A stretch of DNA of 64,000 nt from contig AP026545.1 of NCBI GenBank assembly GCA_026075535.2, positions 6,076,001 to 6,140,000 on the forward strand. Direction: 5' to 3'. The notes beneath the pieces are model-generated. The model ran no database searches, was not told the origin of the DNA, and saw only the letters and a program-made list of their open reading frames with translations. Both the position numbers and the translations under genes were made by a program. This DNA is from Tricholoma matsutake. Its lineage: Eukaryota > Basidiomycota > Agaricomycetes > Agaricales > Tricholomataceae. The first letter of the stretch is position 1. Each line of letters starts with the position of its first letter. Of the stretch, positions 22,526 to 34,770 are shown piece by piece.

Positions 22526-22950
22526 TATGTCGAAAGGTCAAGGTGGATCGAGGGGTTGGGATTCCACCGTAGAGAAGGTGAACAAACAAATAGGCTCCGA
22601 CAGCGGGGTGTTAAACAGGTGATGATGACAAGTTGAAGGTGTAAGAAAGCAACAACTTGTCCAAGAGGCCGCAGCTTTATAAGGGGAGACCGAAGAGAGA
22701 GGAACTGGATCTTGAGATTGCAGACCCTGATCTGAAATAAGAAAGATTGAAAAGAAAGTGATGTCGTCGGTTAACAGGTACCTGAATCGGCCTGTACTTG
22801 CAAACCATGATTCCTGGAAGCCCCATAAGATAGATCGGACTGTGGTAACTGCGCGAGATGGAAGACAAACGTTTTGTGAACCACATATGTCAACAAACTC
22901 ACCCTAAGCCCAATTGCAAGGGCAAGAGGGGCAATATTTTCCCACGGATC

Positions 22951-24959
22951 ATGAATCTAATACTCCTCTTAGGTTCTGTTTTCCTGCTTCCTTGGCTCTT
23001 AATTCGTCTCTATGCCCATCGGTTACGCGCTGCTGATCACCTCCGACGCTCCATCACTCTCTCAGCACTCGGCATTTCGAACACGGAGCACAAGAGATTA
23101 GTTGGTTTCTTTCATCCATATTGGTCTGTCCCACGTTTTCGTTTTCATGTCTTTTCTTCTGATTCTACTCAGATGACTCAAGTAATGCAGGCGGTGGAGG
23201 AGAACGTGTCCTTTGGACTGCTATAGCTGCCCTCCAGCGCAACGAACGCGACATCGTTAGCATCGTCTATACCGGTGACGTGGACACCTCTAAACAGGCT
23301 ATCATTGATAGAATAAAGGTGCATGATCGATCCGTTTGTAGCTCTCTTGCTTCATCGTTCATCGATATCATGCTTTTTAGTCCCGTTTTGACATAGTTCT
23401 GGACCCTTCCACGCTCCACTTTGTCTTCCTGAAGTCCCGGAGTATGATTGAAGATTCAGCTTGGCCTCGTTTCACGCTTCTAGGGCAAAGCTTGGGATCG
23501 ATGTATTTGGCTTGGGAAGCCGTATCTTTGCTTATGCCGGACCTTTACATCGGTAACGCATCATCAACAAGTTCGTTGACAGGCCATTGACATATCCTTT
23601 TGTTGCAGACACAATGGGATATGCCTTCACATTTCATGTGGTTTCGACGTTATGCCAGGTCCCCATCGGGGCGTATATTCATTATCCTACCATCAGCGTT
23701 AACATGATTGCGAGAGTCAGGACGCGGAAAAGAGGGCACACAAATACCGATGCCATCTCCACATCGGCTATGCTTACTTGGGGCAAACTCTTGTATTTTC
23801 CGGCTTCCTCATCATGTGCCATTCGATCCTCACAGCATCTACCAGGTATTATCGCATATTCATGTATTATTATGCCATCTCTGTCCGGTCCGCCTCCTTT
23901 ATTATGGTCAACTCGTCCTGGACCAAAAACCACATCGACGCAATACTCCAGCACTCAGATCCCATTTTAGACGCCATACACTTCTTACCACCTTTTTCCC
24001 TCATCCATCTCTTCAAAAATACGCAGGGCCTTACGACGGCACGGACTGTGTACCCGCCATGTGATACACGAGAAATGGCAAAGTTCCCACTCGAAGACCG
24101 AGACCTCGTCATATTGAGTGTAGCCCAGTTTCGGTTCGTTCCTCGGCGCGCCGTTCTGTTCTGGCCATTTTTATACCTTTGACAATTAGGCCTGAAAAGG
24201 ACCATGCTGCGCAACTAATGGCATTTTATCGGCTTCTTAGTGCATATCCACAGCATCGGGAGCAAAATGTCAAACTCGTATTGCTTGGAGGAAGTCGTAA
24301 TGCCCACGACGCCGCCCGCGTCGAGGGCCTTCGTCAGCTCGCCAAGGATCTCGATATCGAAGTATGTCGTCTTCCGTTCAATGATCCTGTGACTTACTCC
24401 GGATGGGCACATGAAATATAGAGACAGGTTGAGTTTGTTGTCAACGCGTCCTATTCGGATATGCTAGGAAGGCTATCAAAAGCCGCCATTGGGCTTAGCA
24501 CTATGATCGACGAACATTTCGGAATTAATGTTGTGGAGTTCATGGTATGTACTTCATTTCCTGTCTAATTTTGTGCTACGTCATATTTGTAACTGACTTC
24601 TGTTTATTTTTTCCTGACGGATAGGCCGCTGGGGCGATACCGGTGACACACGCGTCTGGTGGTCCACTAGAGGATATTGTTGTGCCGTTCAACGGCGAGC
24701 CCACAGGTGCTGTTCACTACCACTACACTGGAATTCTCCCAGTTCACCCATCTGTATGCTTTTTTGCTTGAAATTCTCAGGTTACCACGCAGATGATTCA
24801 GACTCATTCGCGGACGCACTGCACACGGTGCTGACTCTTCCGGCAGAAGAACAGCTGGCCATGAGACGGCGAGCTCGTGCATGGGCTGTGCAACGGTTTT
24901 CTGAAGAAGAATTCGAAAGAAGCTGGAATGCAAGTGGGTGGCACACGTGGCTTTCTTAA
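22951..24959 (+). CDS. ALG11: GDP-mannose:Man3GlcNAc2-PP-dolichol alpha-1,2-mannosyltransferase
   Basis: It adds the fourth and fifth mannoses to the lipid-linked N-glycan precursor on the cytosolic face of the ER. The ATG at 22951 opens a membrane anchor (LILLLGSVFLLPWLLIRLYA). Diagnostic ALG11 blocks follow: KRLVGFFHPY then NAGGGGERVLWTAIAAL (at the splice near 23120-23190), IVYTGDVDTSKQ, SMYLAWEAV, DTMGYAFTF, PIGAYIHYPTIS, VNSSWTKNHI, VYPPCDT, ILSVAQFRPEKDH, LVLLGGSRNAHDAARVEGLR, the GT4 region AIGLSTMIDEHFGINVVEFM with the E-x7-E pair, AAGAIPVTHASGGPLEDIVV, and RFSEEEFERSW. The stop is TAA at 24957. All breaks between blocks fit short GT-AG introns. Confidence 0.93.
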
Positions 24960-26980
24960 GTGACTTGCCTACACAACCCTTGAATCCATACAATGGTGTC
25001 GGAACTAATCCCATCGGACAATAATACCTCCGGTGCAGCACCGGAGAAGCCGCGGCCCGATCAGCACGAAGAGATGACGTCATCAGACAATGAAGATTGG
25101 CATTGTAATAGGTACCATCAAGTTGGACGAAGCGCTGGTGTTTTTACCCGAGGTGGCAGTATCTTTCAATGATAGTTCATGAAGGCTTGGGTCCCAGGGA
25201 GATGGCGTCATGGCGAGTGTCGAAACGAAAGCCCAAAATCAAAACCCATTCAGTTCAGGTGATCCTTAGTCTGAGACCACACCCTTGCTTTCAACAGCTT
25301 TCAGCGGTTTTTGCACGTTGTGATGCTGAGTCCCCATTCCACATTCCCGCGATAGCTTAATGATTTTCTAGAAGCTTGCTATGCTTATAGTATATCGTCA
25401 GCGGGTTTGATAAATTACCGTGGCCAAAAAACTTTTCTTGTTTTTTCTCGGCTCGGCTCGGGACCATTAAGCTTGGGGCTGTGCGACTGCTGTGCGCACC
25501 AAGTGACTCCAGGCGACTCCAAGCTAGACTCGTAACCGTCTGTCGTACTATACATGTAAGGTGCCAAACTGTCGTACGACAGACGGTTACGAGTCTAACT
25601 CCAAGCGAGCATTCTTTGGTGATGTTTGCGCTTAAATCCGACACTACTATCATGAATTATGGGTTGCAAAATCCCAGAGAGTTTCAAAATGCGGTTTTAT
25701 AAGAGATCGCTGCAGCAAATTAGCTGATCTTTGCTTGGATATATCACCCATATACTCCCTTATTATGTATCACCAAAGAAGTAGAGAAGTTTCATTGTGC
25801 TTGCTTTGCGATCTTGCTGATATTACGGGGGACTACTCAAAAATTGATTAAAACAGTCCCGGATTTAAGCATTTCTTAACACAATGCTGTAAAACTTTCA
25901 AGGTATCATCTACCTATATAAGTCTGTAAGATTATAGAGCATTCAGAATAGCGAGAGGGGAGATACAGATGATGTCATGAAAGTCTCAACAATGAAGTGA
26001 GAGGGAATGTCAGGAAGTTCATCACCTCCAATGTTCAGCTGCAAAATGAACTACCGCCGGTTTCTTCGGCTGCAAGTATATATGTACTCCTGCGGAACTC
26101 TGACTAAGCATGGATAGGATAGGATGCCATAAGTAAATCCCGATTTTGATACGGTACAGGCCAATTTTCAGTTTCGTCATATCGCGATGGAGATGATCAT
26201 GAAATGCAAGAGGGACCATAACAGAGACATCCAGCTGGATCCTAAAGAACTGTTGGACGAGCCGAGGCCCGAGAGACGATGAATCCGTTTTATTGAAATA
26301 TCCACCTTCATTAACATTGTTTCGACCTGAGGTGAAGCCTCGCGAGCACTTTCAAGGCTTACTGGAAGTTGCCAAGAATGAAGAGCTGCTTATGGTAAAA
26401 GGTACAGATGAGTAAAGCATTAACGTGCGAAATTACGCTACTTTTATTATCGATGGGAGAGATATGTTTCCCGTGCTTATAACAATTCCTTCACTCTTTT
26501 GGGCTCTAAAGTTGAAAAAAAAGTTACGTCTTGATGCCCGGGATAATCAAAATGAGAATGACCATATAACAATGAAGAACAGGATTCACTTGTCCAACAA
26601 CGTTCCCCTTGTTGGATGTTATGTGCAAGACCAAAGCATATATCGGTTGCCGTGCTGCTATTCGATCCTTCCGAATATAGCATGGGAGTGTAAGTTTGTT
26701 AATGATAACATGTATCGCCATAGATTCCTGACATTTGTTCTTCAGATGTTTAATCCTGCCAGAAATCATCCAATCTCCCGCACAAAAGTCTTGGAATATC
26801 CATCTTCAGTACACCATACTCCACCAACGGGAGAAAAGGACGTAGATATGGGTCAAATGCTTTCATTGTGCCTTCATTTCTGGCGTTCTAGGAAGCTTCC
26901 TCTCCCTTGGGCATTGTTACATTGGCCTGCGTTGGCCTGCGAGCACTAGGACTTGTTGGTATCAAAATCTTTCGGCGCAT
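24960..26980. other. Gene-free stretch with one small insertion
   Basis: Contains the 73-bp hairpin element at 25525-25597. A plus-strand frame of 174 codons (26425-26949) is open, but it has no recognised domain and overlaps no splice pattern. I do not call it. Confidence 0.45.
25525..25597. mobile_element. 73-bp palindromic insertion with 9-bp target duplication
   Basis: The first 24 bases (25525-25548) and last 24 bases (25574-25597) are exact reverse complements, starting TAGACTCGTAACC. They enclose a 25-nt loop. The 9-bp word ACTCCAAGC flanks the unit on both sides (25516-25524 and 25598-25606). This is the structure of a minimal MITE; a 9-bp duplication points to a Mutator-like (MULE) transposase supplied elsewhere. 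Confidence 0.8.
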
Positions 26981-28588
26981 TCACAAATCTAATTTCATAA
27001 CAATTGCATCTCCTTTGCCCTGGACTTCACTCAAGGTCTTATATCCAGACAAGCCGAGAGTGGTGTCCAGATCAGCCATCATATGTTGGATAACTTGTTC
27101 GGCTCCGGCTTGGCCTCCGACAATCAATCCGTACAACCATGGCCTGCCGACTGTACCGCCGTCTAAGTTTTGTTTAGTTCAAGAGGTCATCGGAACTCAC
27201 GCAAGATAGCCTGGGCACCCAGCGCCAATGCTTTGATAATGTCACTTCCCGTGCGAACGCCCGAATCGAAGAGGATGGTCATCTTGCCAGACTGTTGTGC
27301 TTCCTTGATCTTGGCTGACTTCATGATATTCTCAAGAGCATACAGTGACGGAATAGCTCCATCCACCTGCCGGCCGCCTAAAAAAACGCGTCAGGTCAGG
27401 AACAACAAATTTCGAGATGAATCTACCGTGATTCGAGACAATTATGCCATTAACGCCATATTCCAAGGCTTTCTCTGCATCCTGTTCTCATCCTTCAACG
27501 ACTGAGGCGGAATTAACTTAAGGCTAAACGTACGTGGACGCTTTGTATCCCCTTCAGGATCAATGGTCCTTCCCAGTTATCCCGCAAGAATTTCAGGTCT
27601 TCCCAATCATGATGCTGCCCCGAGTTGCATTCCTGGAGCCATTGGGAGCCGAAGAACATGGCATCTTTTGTCTTCTCATCTCCATCTGCATACCGCTGGT
27701 CGATCTCCACAGGATCGTAAGGGAATTCTGGACGCTCGTGGATCGGCTGGCGATTGTAACGGGCCATAAAGACCGGGTCAGACCTCCCCACTTGATTACC
27801 CACACCATGTGCAAAGGGAATAAACGCTCTGGCAAGGTCGTGGGGTCGCCATCCTATCGACATCGTATCTAGGGTGATCACCAAGGCCGTAAACCCGTTG
27901 TTCTTCGCCCGACTTAGCAGTGACAGGTTTACATCGTTGGTTCGAGCCCTGCATGGAAAATCACCTTTATGGTAATACGATCAAAAGCGTGATGGAAGTA
28001 CCAGTATAATTGGTACCATCTGTGACCATTACCATTGGCCTGCGCTACATCTTCTATGCTGCGAGAGGACGCGGTGCTCATAACGAAGGGGATACCTTGA
28101 TTCTTCGCTGCACGTGCGGTTGCGAGCTCAGCGTCACTATGGAATATGCCCTGCACTCCAATGGGAGCGATGAAGATTGGGGCAGGGTGCTTGACACCGA
28201 ATATTGTCGTCTTTCTTTTCGATCAGTGAGGGGTTGACGTATACATAGGGCAATAATCGTACTTCAAGATTTCGCGTGGTCGCATTTACAAGCATCCGCG
28301 GTATAATCCCATACTTTTCAAACGCTCGAAGATTAGCCCTGTAGGTGGAGTTGGTACCCGCGCTCCCACCCGCATACATGAAAGAACCTGCAGACGACGG
28401 ATTCATTGTGATATACCGAACCGATCGTGTTATGCCTCACCAGGGTAGTTTTTCAACGTTTCCTGAGCTCTAGCCTCAATCTCTTCGAATGATACTGTCC
28501 CCAGAGGTTGAGGAGGCTTCCGACTGTGGTAGATATCTGTCATATAGGTCGCCCATTTGTTCGATCCCGGGACGTGTGCGGTGGACAT
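26981..28588 (-). CDS. FMN-dependent alpha-hydroxy acid dehydrogenase
   Basis: This belongs to the lactate oxidase / L-lactate dehydrogenase / glycolate oxidase TIM-barrel family, which oxidises 2-hydroxy acids with FMN. The ATG at 28588 reads STAHVPGSNKWATYMTDIY; then TVSFEEIEARAQETLKNYP, FEKYGIIPRMLVNATTRNLE, HPAPIFIAPIGVQGIFHSDA, GIPFVMSTASSRSIEDVAQA, RWYQLYW, TALVITLDTMSIGWRPHDLA, GPLILKGIQSVHDAEKALEY, the active-site signature GIIVSNHGGRQVDGA, FDSGVRTGSDIIKALALGAQ and LLGRPWLYGL. The end is KGDAIVMKLDL with TGA at 26981. There is no cytochrome b5 domain and no obvious targeting peptide. The wording YNRQPIHERPEFPYD resembles fungal 'lactate 2-monooxygenase-like' annotations, but the substrate is unproven. 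Confidence 0.88.
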
Positions 28589-29791
28589 GCTTCTGAGTGG
28601 GGAAAGAAGAGGGGGAATGAGAAAGCCTTCAAAGCCGTGGGATTCTATTTATGACCGCATTGCCTCCTGTCTCGATATACAGCGAGGGAAACATTTTCAT
28701 CTTCGCCGGGAAGGCACTCCTAGACATTACCTGCTGTTATTACGTAATGACAGCAGGTACCTCAATAGGCATATCTGTTTCTCAAGGGTTTCTACAGACA
28801 TACTTGAATTGCAGATCTATATATTTACGATGAATATTCAAGTACTGGCTGAGCAAAGGAAAGCTTGTGCTGTGCATCCATAGATGTAATTTGAATATTC
28901 TATGCCATAGGTGTTGAAATTGAGAATCTCGTACTGTACCATTCTGTTGAGCTCAGGATAGATGCCAGTGGCCCACAATCAGATCATAAACAAACCTCTA
29001 GATCTTCTAGTACTGGTCCTAGTCATATTGTAAATTCTCCTGTTGAACAATATGTAACTTCGAGTTCCTCCAAATTTCCTCGAGAGATTTGCGGTTTGTT
29101 GGAGATTTATTGAGCCATAGTGGCTAGAAAATTTCTACTTTCATCTCAATTTAATCCTTGATGCAACTAGACGTTTCAAGTAAGTATGGTGTCTCGCATG
29201 TACATTTTGACACTGGTTGGATGTCGATAACCAGTTTTCGGTATTCCGTTCTGGATCCAGGACAAATATGATGACCGCGATTGTCTTTACCATTGATTTT
29301 TCCTCCTTCCGTGTAAGCTGTGGCAGTCATTCTTTCTGTCAACTTTCCTTCTGTAAACATCGATAACCAGAAATTTCCAGAGGCGTAACCACTATCGCTA
29401 TCGTTCGTTCGCCTGAAAAGCTTGAGGATTCATTTCATCGATGAGCAGGATTTATGCCTCACTAGTAAGCGAGTACAAGTTACTGCATCAGAAGTGTGTG
29501 CAAAGTAATATTTGTCGTTCCCCCATGCGTCCTCGATTGCATCCAAGTAACGACCCAGCACTGTTCGAACTTTAAACTTCGAATATTCATTTCTGCTGGG
29601 CTCAGCGTAGCGAGAACGTTCCCTTGCAGTTATTCTCGTCCAACTCCTAATGTCACGCGGCGAGGAAATAAATTCCAAAGGGATATGCGATAAGTTAAGT
29701 GAAATAATGTTGTTTGCTCTAAGCTGGTATGGACTTTGTGAGATATGTTCATGTGCATGCAAGTATGAATGAGAGATCAGAATGTATATGA
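28589..29791. other. Gene-poor stretch
   Basis: Promoter side of the FMN enzyme gene, including the palindrome at 28728-28759. Minus-strand frames at 29430-29762 and 29151-29360 are open but unrecognised. The first contains DAIEDAWGNDKYYFAHTSDA; I could not join them into a gene. Confidence 0.4.
28728..28759. repeat. 32-bp near-perfect palindrome upstream of the FMN enzyme gene
   Basis: The half TACCTGCTGTTATTAC and the reverse complement of its partner differ by one base, with no loop. It lies 140 bp upstream of the ATG. It could be a binding site for a dimeric regulator or a chance/insertion palindrome. Confidence 0.6.
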
Positions 29792-32753
29792 TTATTTGTC
29801 CGACACCAAGCTAGGCCGCACAGGATCCACCTTAAGCTCGTCCTCCTCTGATTCTCCCACGTCCAAGTCTGTGTCTTCCCATGGGTCTCCATCTCCCTCC
29901 TTCGGCGCGGAAGGTTGAATGCCCTTCCTGTCACCCACTACGACAAAGAGGTCTCGCTTCCAACGCCCACGGTGAGCTTGTGAAATCATGGTAGGCGTCG
30001 AAAAGATATCCACATCCTCTCTCTTATGCGTCGGACTTCGAGTCTGGGCATCTAGTTTTACTTCATGCAGATGTGCCGTCCTTGCCCACCGCCTGGCGCT
30101 TCTTGGCGCTGCAACGTGTGATGGACTCCCATGCCTACTTGAATAGTGCGTACCTCCTTGGGAGCTTGATCGCTGTAGACCTGGCCGGGCTCGGATCGCC
30201 GTGGTTGGCGCCGCGGGGCGTGTGTGGTGCTGGTGGTGGCGTGTACGCTGTGAAGGAGAATAAGAGGGAGTGGCAGTTTGGCGTGTATGAAGGGATTGAT
30301 CGTTTAGCGCGGTAGTGATATGATGGGCTATGAGAAGTTCTTTCTTCGGGGGCTCTTTAGATAGAAATTCATTGTTGCCGTCTGTCAGAAGACGGCACCA
30401 TGTAAATAGCCGATAGATGACGGCTTACCGTCTGTATCCAGCATTTGAAGCAACGGCTTTGAAGATCGCGGACGCTGCATATTGGAATTCGGAGTGACAC
30501 TCCCGCTTCTGCCTTTACTCCTGAAGCGATTCGTCCAATCGCCACTAAAACTGAGATGACGTTTGCCCCACTCCCTCATAGACCTATTGAATTGCCCTGG
30601 AGCATGTTCTATGAAAGATTCTCCTCGTGATCCCCGGGTGAGGCCCATGAAGACTAAGACAGCGAGGAGCAAACATAGTTGAGCAGCGCCGAGACGTTTT
30701 TCGAGGACGATCTGAGTAAATGAGCGAGAGACGGATGTGTGAGCGATGTACTAAGAAGCAGAAGAACAGAAATCAACCCACTTCATCTGTGAGATATTCG
30801 ACGCGAGACATCAGTTCTCCATACTCCATCTGCAACCGATGTTGTCGCTTCTCCCACTCGTGAACAGTGCGCTGATACGTCTGCGCCTGCGCTCTTCCCT
30901 GCTTGCAGACTCAATGGATAATGCAAATGCGTAGTAAAACGAAAGACTGACGATGCCTTCTAGCCGCCCGACGTCCTCCCCCAGCCGCCTGAGCATCTCG
31001 CGGACCGCACCGGTCTGCTGCTCTACGTACCGGGCGTATAGTGTATGGTTTGCCTCCAGTGCCGTTAATCTATTCATGATTGTCCGGTATATCGATTCTC
31101 CCCCCGTTGTGATGGCAGCTGGGGGAGGAGCTATGGGTATGGAGGCAAACACAGGTGCTCCTATTGGTGCACCTATTGTGGTTGTGAACGCGATGGCTCC
31201 AGAATTCGAGACGGAGGAAGAAGTGTGTGACGTTGTAGAGCGAGATCCTGGGCGTGAGATGCGGCCGTTGGATACAACTGCGTCCGGCAAAGATGATACT
31301 GAAGCCTGGACAATATCGGATAAATACGAAATACTCGGATTATCGGTCACAGTCCATGTGTGTATGTGCATCGACGATGCTGAGGATACGTCGGTGGGGA
31401 CGGAGGCCTCAGGAACCGAGGTTGAAAGATCGGGGGTGTCTTGATGAATTACAATAGTTTCGGATGTCGATGCTCGACCTTCCGTCGTTTCAACAATTGA
31501 GACGGACAACCTGCTGGCAGAACTCATCTTGCTAGACGTGGGTATGACTGCAACCGGTACGGAATTTGTATTTGATAGATTGGTAGTGGAAGTTGAGGTA
31601 GTGGAGCCTATGTTGTCGGACATTACTGTGGTCTCGTTTGTAGATGTGGTGTGGATACTGTTCCCTTCAATAACTACCTCTGATAAAGGTGTATGGTCGG
31701 CAGTCGAGTCGGCAACAACGTTCGCAGGCGTCGCAAGGTTCTGCATATCTGCCCTGGCCGAACTGTCAAGTTTGGCCTTGCTTTCTGCCTCCCAGGTTTC
31801 CCATTTCCATTCCTCGAGATGTGTGAGACCGTAAACACGAAGAAGGGATACAGGACAGTAAAATTCGTTCCCATAATGAGAAAGAAAGTCGATGCGGATA
31901 TAACGGTAAAAGTGGCGAAGGGACGTAGGCGGATGAAATGACTGTTAACACAAAAGTCAACCCCAGGAGAACTGCGAAAGCTGTTCGTACTAGGTACCTG
32001 TACTCCACGAATATTCTGAGCTCTGTATGTGCCCGCTGTTGTCCACCCTTCACCGTCCGTCGTATAAGTCTTCGCTACGCTGACTCTGAAGTCTTTGAAT
32101 ACTCCGCTGAAGAATTCAAAGTTCGCAAGCTGCACCGTGTCTATCCGAATATCCTCACACAATTCCACCACGACGAATTGTTGCTCTTTATTGGGGGGGT
32201 TGCAAGGGCTAAGCATGTACCGGTCACGTTTGGATGATAATATGGAAGAAGAAGACTTGGCAGAGCGATGAGAAAGGTGAACGCGTGCAGAGCAATCCAG
32301 ATCGGCATAGTTAAAACGGTCGGTCAATGGCACCCTGAAGTGTGGAGATACTGCTACGCTGGGGAGGAACTTAATAGTATCGTCGACGTCCAACGGACTC
32401 CCAGGTGCCGTAGTTTCGGATACCACTGCAGTAAATGGTTCACTTGCATTGCCATCATTCCCAACAACTTCACTGAGGGAAGCATGAGTAGAACGATTGA
32501 AGGTCTCCTGGTCCTTCGTCCTCGCCTGATCCGACTGCTTCACCTTCCACTCCTCAAATGACAGCAGGACATCATCCTCTACTGGTTGCAGTGTCGGTAG
32601 TGGCCTCAAACAGCATATTGGGAGGTCGGGTTTGGGGGGAACCTGGAGAGCAATGGCTCTGAAAGGGTCATTCTTGGACGTTGCCGCGGAAAGCGTTGGT
32701 GAAGCGAACATGAGAGTCAGAAGAGCAGCGGGGAGAAGTTGTAATGAAAACAT
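29792..32753 (-). CDS. SUN-domain protein of the Slp1/SUCO type
   Basis: An ER membrane glycoprotein with a central (non-C-terminal) SUN domain; yeast Slp1 works with Emp65 to protect folding membrane and luminal proteins. The ATG at 32753 opens a signal peptide (FSLQLLPAALLTLMFASPTL). The motif VLLSFEEWKVKQSD is diagnostic of this subgroup. The SUN domain follows: FNYADLDCSARVHLSHRSAK, SSSILSSKRDRYMLSPCNPP, QFVVVELCEDIRIDTVQLAN, FEFFSGVFKDFRVSVAKTYT, HFYRYIRIDFLSHYGNEFYC, and VSLLRVYGLTHLEEWKWETW. Then comes a long Ser/Thr-rich segment, a coiled coil (TIMNRLTALEANHTLYARYV), a membrane helix (AAQLCLLLAVLVFMGL) and a polar tail ending DPVRPSLVSDK at 29792. Introns lie near 31940-31995, 30880-30960 and 30715-30780. 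Confidence 0.88.
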
Positions 32754-33054
32754 GTCATGACCACAGGCGTTGGGACAGCCACGTCTACAATTTCGAATTC
32801 TATACCGTAGAGTAAGTACAGTCGACCTCGGTTATTTTTAAAAATACGCGTCATGTGATGCTGTTGTTACGTTTACGCCTGCAACACGTCGTCTACAACA
32901 CCTAAATATGCATTGACGAGACATATAGCCAAAATACCCCTCCAGTTCCCCGCCTGCTCGACCTACTACAACAATATATAGTAACAAGTGGTATAGCATG
33001 GTACAGAGCAGCAGGAGACAAACCAAAGTAGAATAGATATTTACTTTTAATATA

Positions 33055-34770
33055 TTACCAAAACCGAATGCTGATCCATTCTTTCCCATCGACTAAACGT
33101 CTGTGAACTATATTACTCGTGAATGAAGACCACTTGGAATATAATAAAAGCTGTCAGTCAGACGTGCTAACAGAGAAGATTGAGAACTCACCCCATTACC
33201 AATGAAAACGGCTGCTTTCCGTGCGATGTCCATGTCAATAGCCATAGCAGTGTCGATCCCTTCGCTGCCCAGCTCTAAATCATTGCTAGTGACGATGGTA
33301 TTCCACCCATCCCTACGCAATGCGTCCTTCATTGTGTCCAACCACTCTCCTTTCTCGTTCGTCAGCAAGTACATGACGTCCAACGTCCGTCGCTTCCCAG
33401 GTAATGCGAAGGTGTAATCATCTCGCGCAACGCGCGCCTTTCGGATAATCCGATCGGGCTCAGGCAAACAGCGCTCAAGATGTGCTTCCTGGTATTCAGT
33501 CGAGTTCCAGATGATGTGCTCAGGGAAGGTCAACTTGTCGGGGAGAGAGGGAAGAAGGTTCCAGCTGTAGAATGTTGAGTTCCAGTATGCTAGATGAAGG
33601 CAAGCGCCTTTGAAGTCGCCACGACGAATGTGCATGGCAAGCATACGGTCATAAGGATCTGGCGAAACAGGATACGGAGGGCGAGGGCCACGTGGTAGGA
33701 ATAAATACTCGTTGCGCTTGACTGCAGCGCCCACAATAGGTGACGTGCGAAGAAGCTGAGATGTAGGAGACTTGGAGAAGCTGTCCCAGAGTGACAAAAC
33801 GCGATCGCTGCCCCAGAGCCACAGATCGAATGTTTGCGGGAATTTGTCATCTCCAGATGCCTGTACCTCTACGCAGCGTTCAGGAGCATCACCCAAAAGT
33901 TTCACCCAAGCGTCGAAAATTTCGATGCCTTCTTTCCACGCGAGGCCAGGCTTGATATCTCCAGTCCTGAAAATCCGACGCTCGTTGTCCGGGCATACTA
34001 CATCGAACCACTTCGCCGAGATAGAACGAGGAGCATTATCACCTTCGCCCCAGGGGCCCCCTACCACGCTGCCAGCAATGAGGGCGCCAAGCGGCGTACG
34101 GGGTGGGTCCTCCAACCATTCGCTTCTCGGGAAAGGGACGTATTCTGGTTTCCATATATAATCTTGAAATACGTAAGATCGGTTGGACGCATATGCAAGA
34201 TGTGCATTCATAAGTCTGGCACTAAAATCAGTTTAAACCTTGCAGGCATTGACAGAGAGACCAACACTTCGTTGAACACATTATTCCATCCAAGCATGGC
34301 AATTTGATTGGAGAATTTAACATAACGACCTGTTCGACCTTCAGGAAACGGGAGGTCGAGATTGTGTTGAGGAAGATTAGTTTCCCACTGCCGTAGCGTC
34401 TCGTACTTCGGTGGAGGAGGCAGTGGACCTGAGGCAGCCTTCTCTTCATAGATCTCTGGCACTTGAGCCCGAAACCGCTGATAGGTGTGGGTAGGATTTA
34501 GTAAAATGAGCAAGAGGGAGATAGAGATGACGAATGCGATTATGAACTGCAGCCGATGGCGCGCGAAGGTCGACCTTGCAGTCTTCTGTATACTGGCAAA
34601 ACCCCTGAAATAACGAGCCGTCGAACGAAGAGATTAGAAGGTAAAGAGATGGGACATACATTCGTTCCGTTTGCTAGCGAAAGGATTGAAACCGCCAGCA
34701 AGTCTCTCGAAGTTCCCACGGCAATTAACCGTCTGCTTTTCGTCTGAGAACTAGTTTCAACTGTGCACAT
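33055..34770 (-). CDS. Type II membrane glycosyltransferase, O-fucosyltransferase-like
   Basis: Probably a Golgi/ER-lumen enzyme of the GDP-fucose O-fucosyltransferase superfamily. The evidence is the motif MLAMHIRRGDFKGACLHLAY, which contains the H-x-R-R-x-D signature, plus a late Asp/Glu-rich block (DMDIARKAAVFIGNG) and NIVHRR after the last intron. The membrane anchor RHRLQFIIAFVISISLLLIL is near 34510-34570, followed by a Pro-rich stem and RTGRYVKFSNQIAMLGWNNV, NEVLVSLSMP and AHLAYASNRSYVFQDYIWKP. The protein ends VDGKEWISIRFW with TAA at 33055. The start is uncertain: an ATG at 34770 with an intron to about 34614 is the best candidate but does not splice cleanly into the anchor frame. 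Confidence 0.7.

Noticed and set aside
26425..26949. 174-codon plus-strand open frame downstream of the FMN enzyme gene
   Set aside because: No motif, and the composition resembles translated non-coding DNA; part of it overlaps the likely 3' UTR of the minus-strand gene.
34556..34747. Plus-strand open frames overlapping the fucosyltransferase-like 5' end
   Set aside because: They are antisense shadows of the minus-strand exons that encode the membrane anchor.
15330..34770. A biosynthetic gene cluster
   Set aside because: The genes (trehalase, Msp1, ALG11, FMN enzyme, SUN protein, glycosyltransferase) belong to unrelated housekeeping processes, and no backbone enzyme such as a PKS, NRPS or terpene synthase is present.
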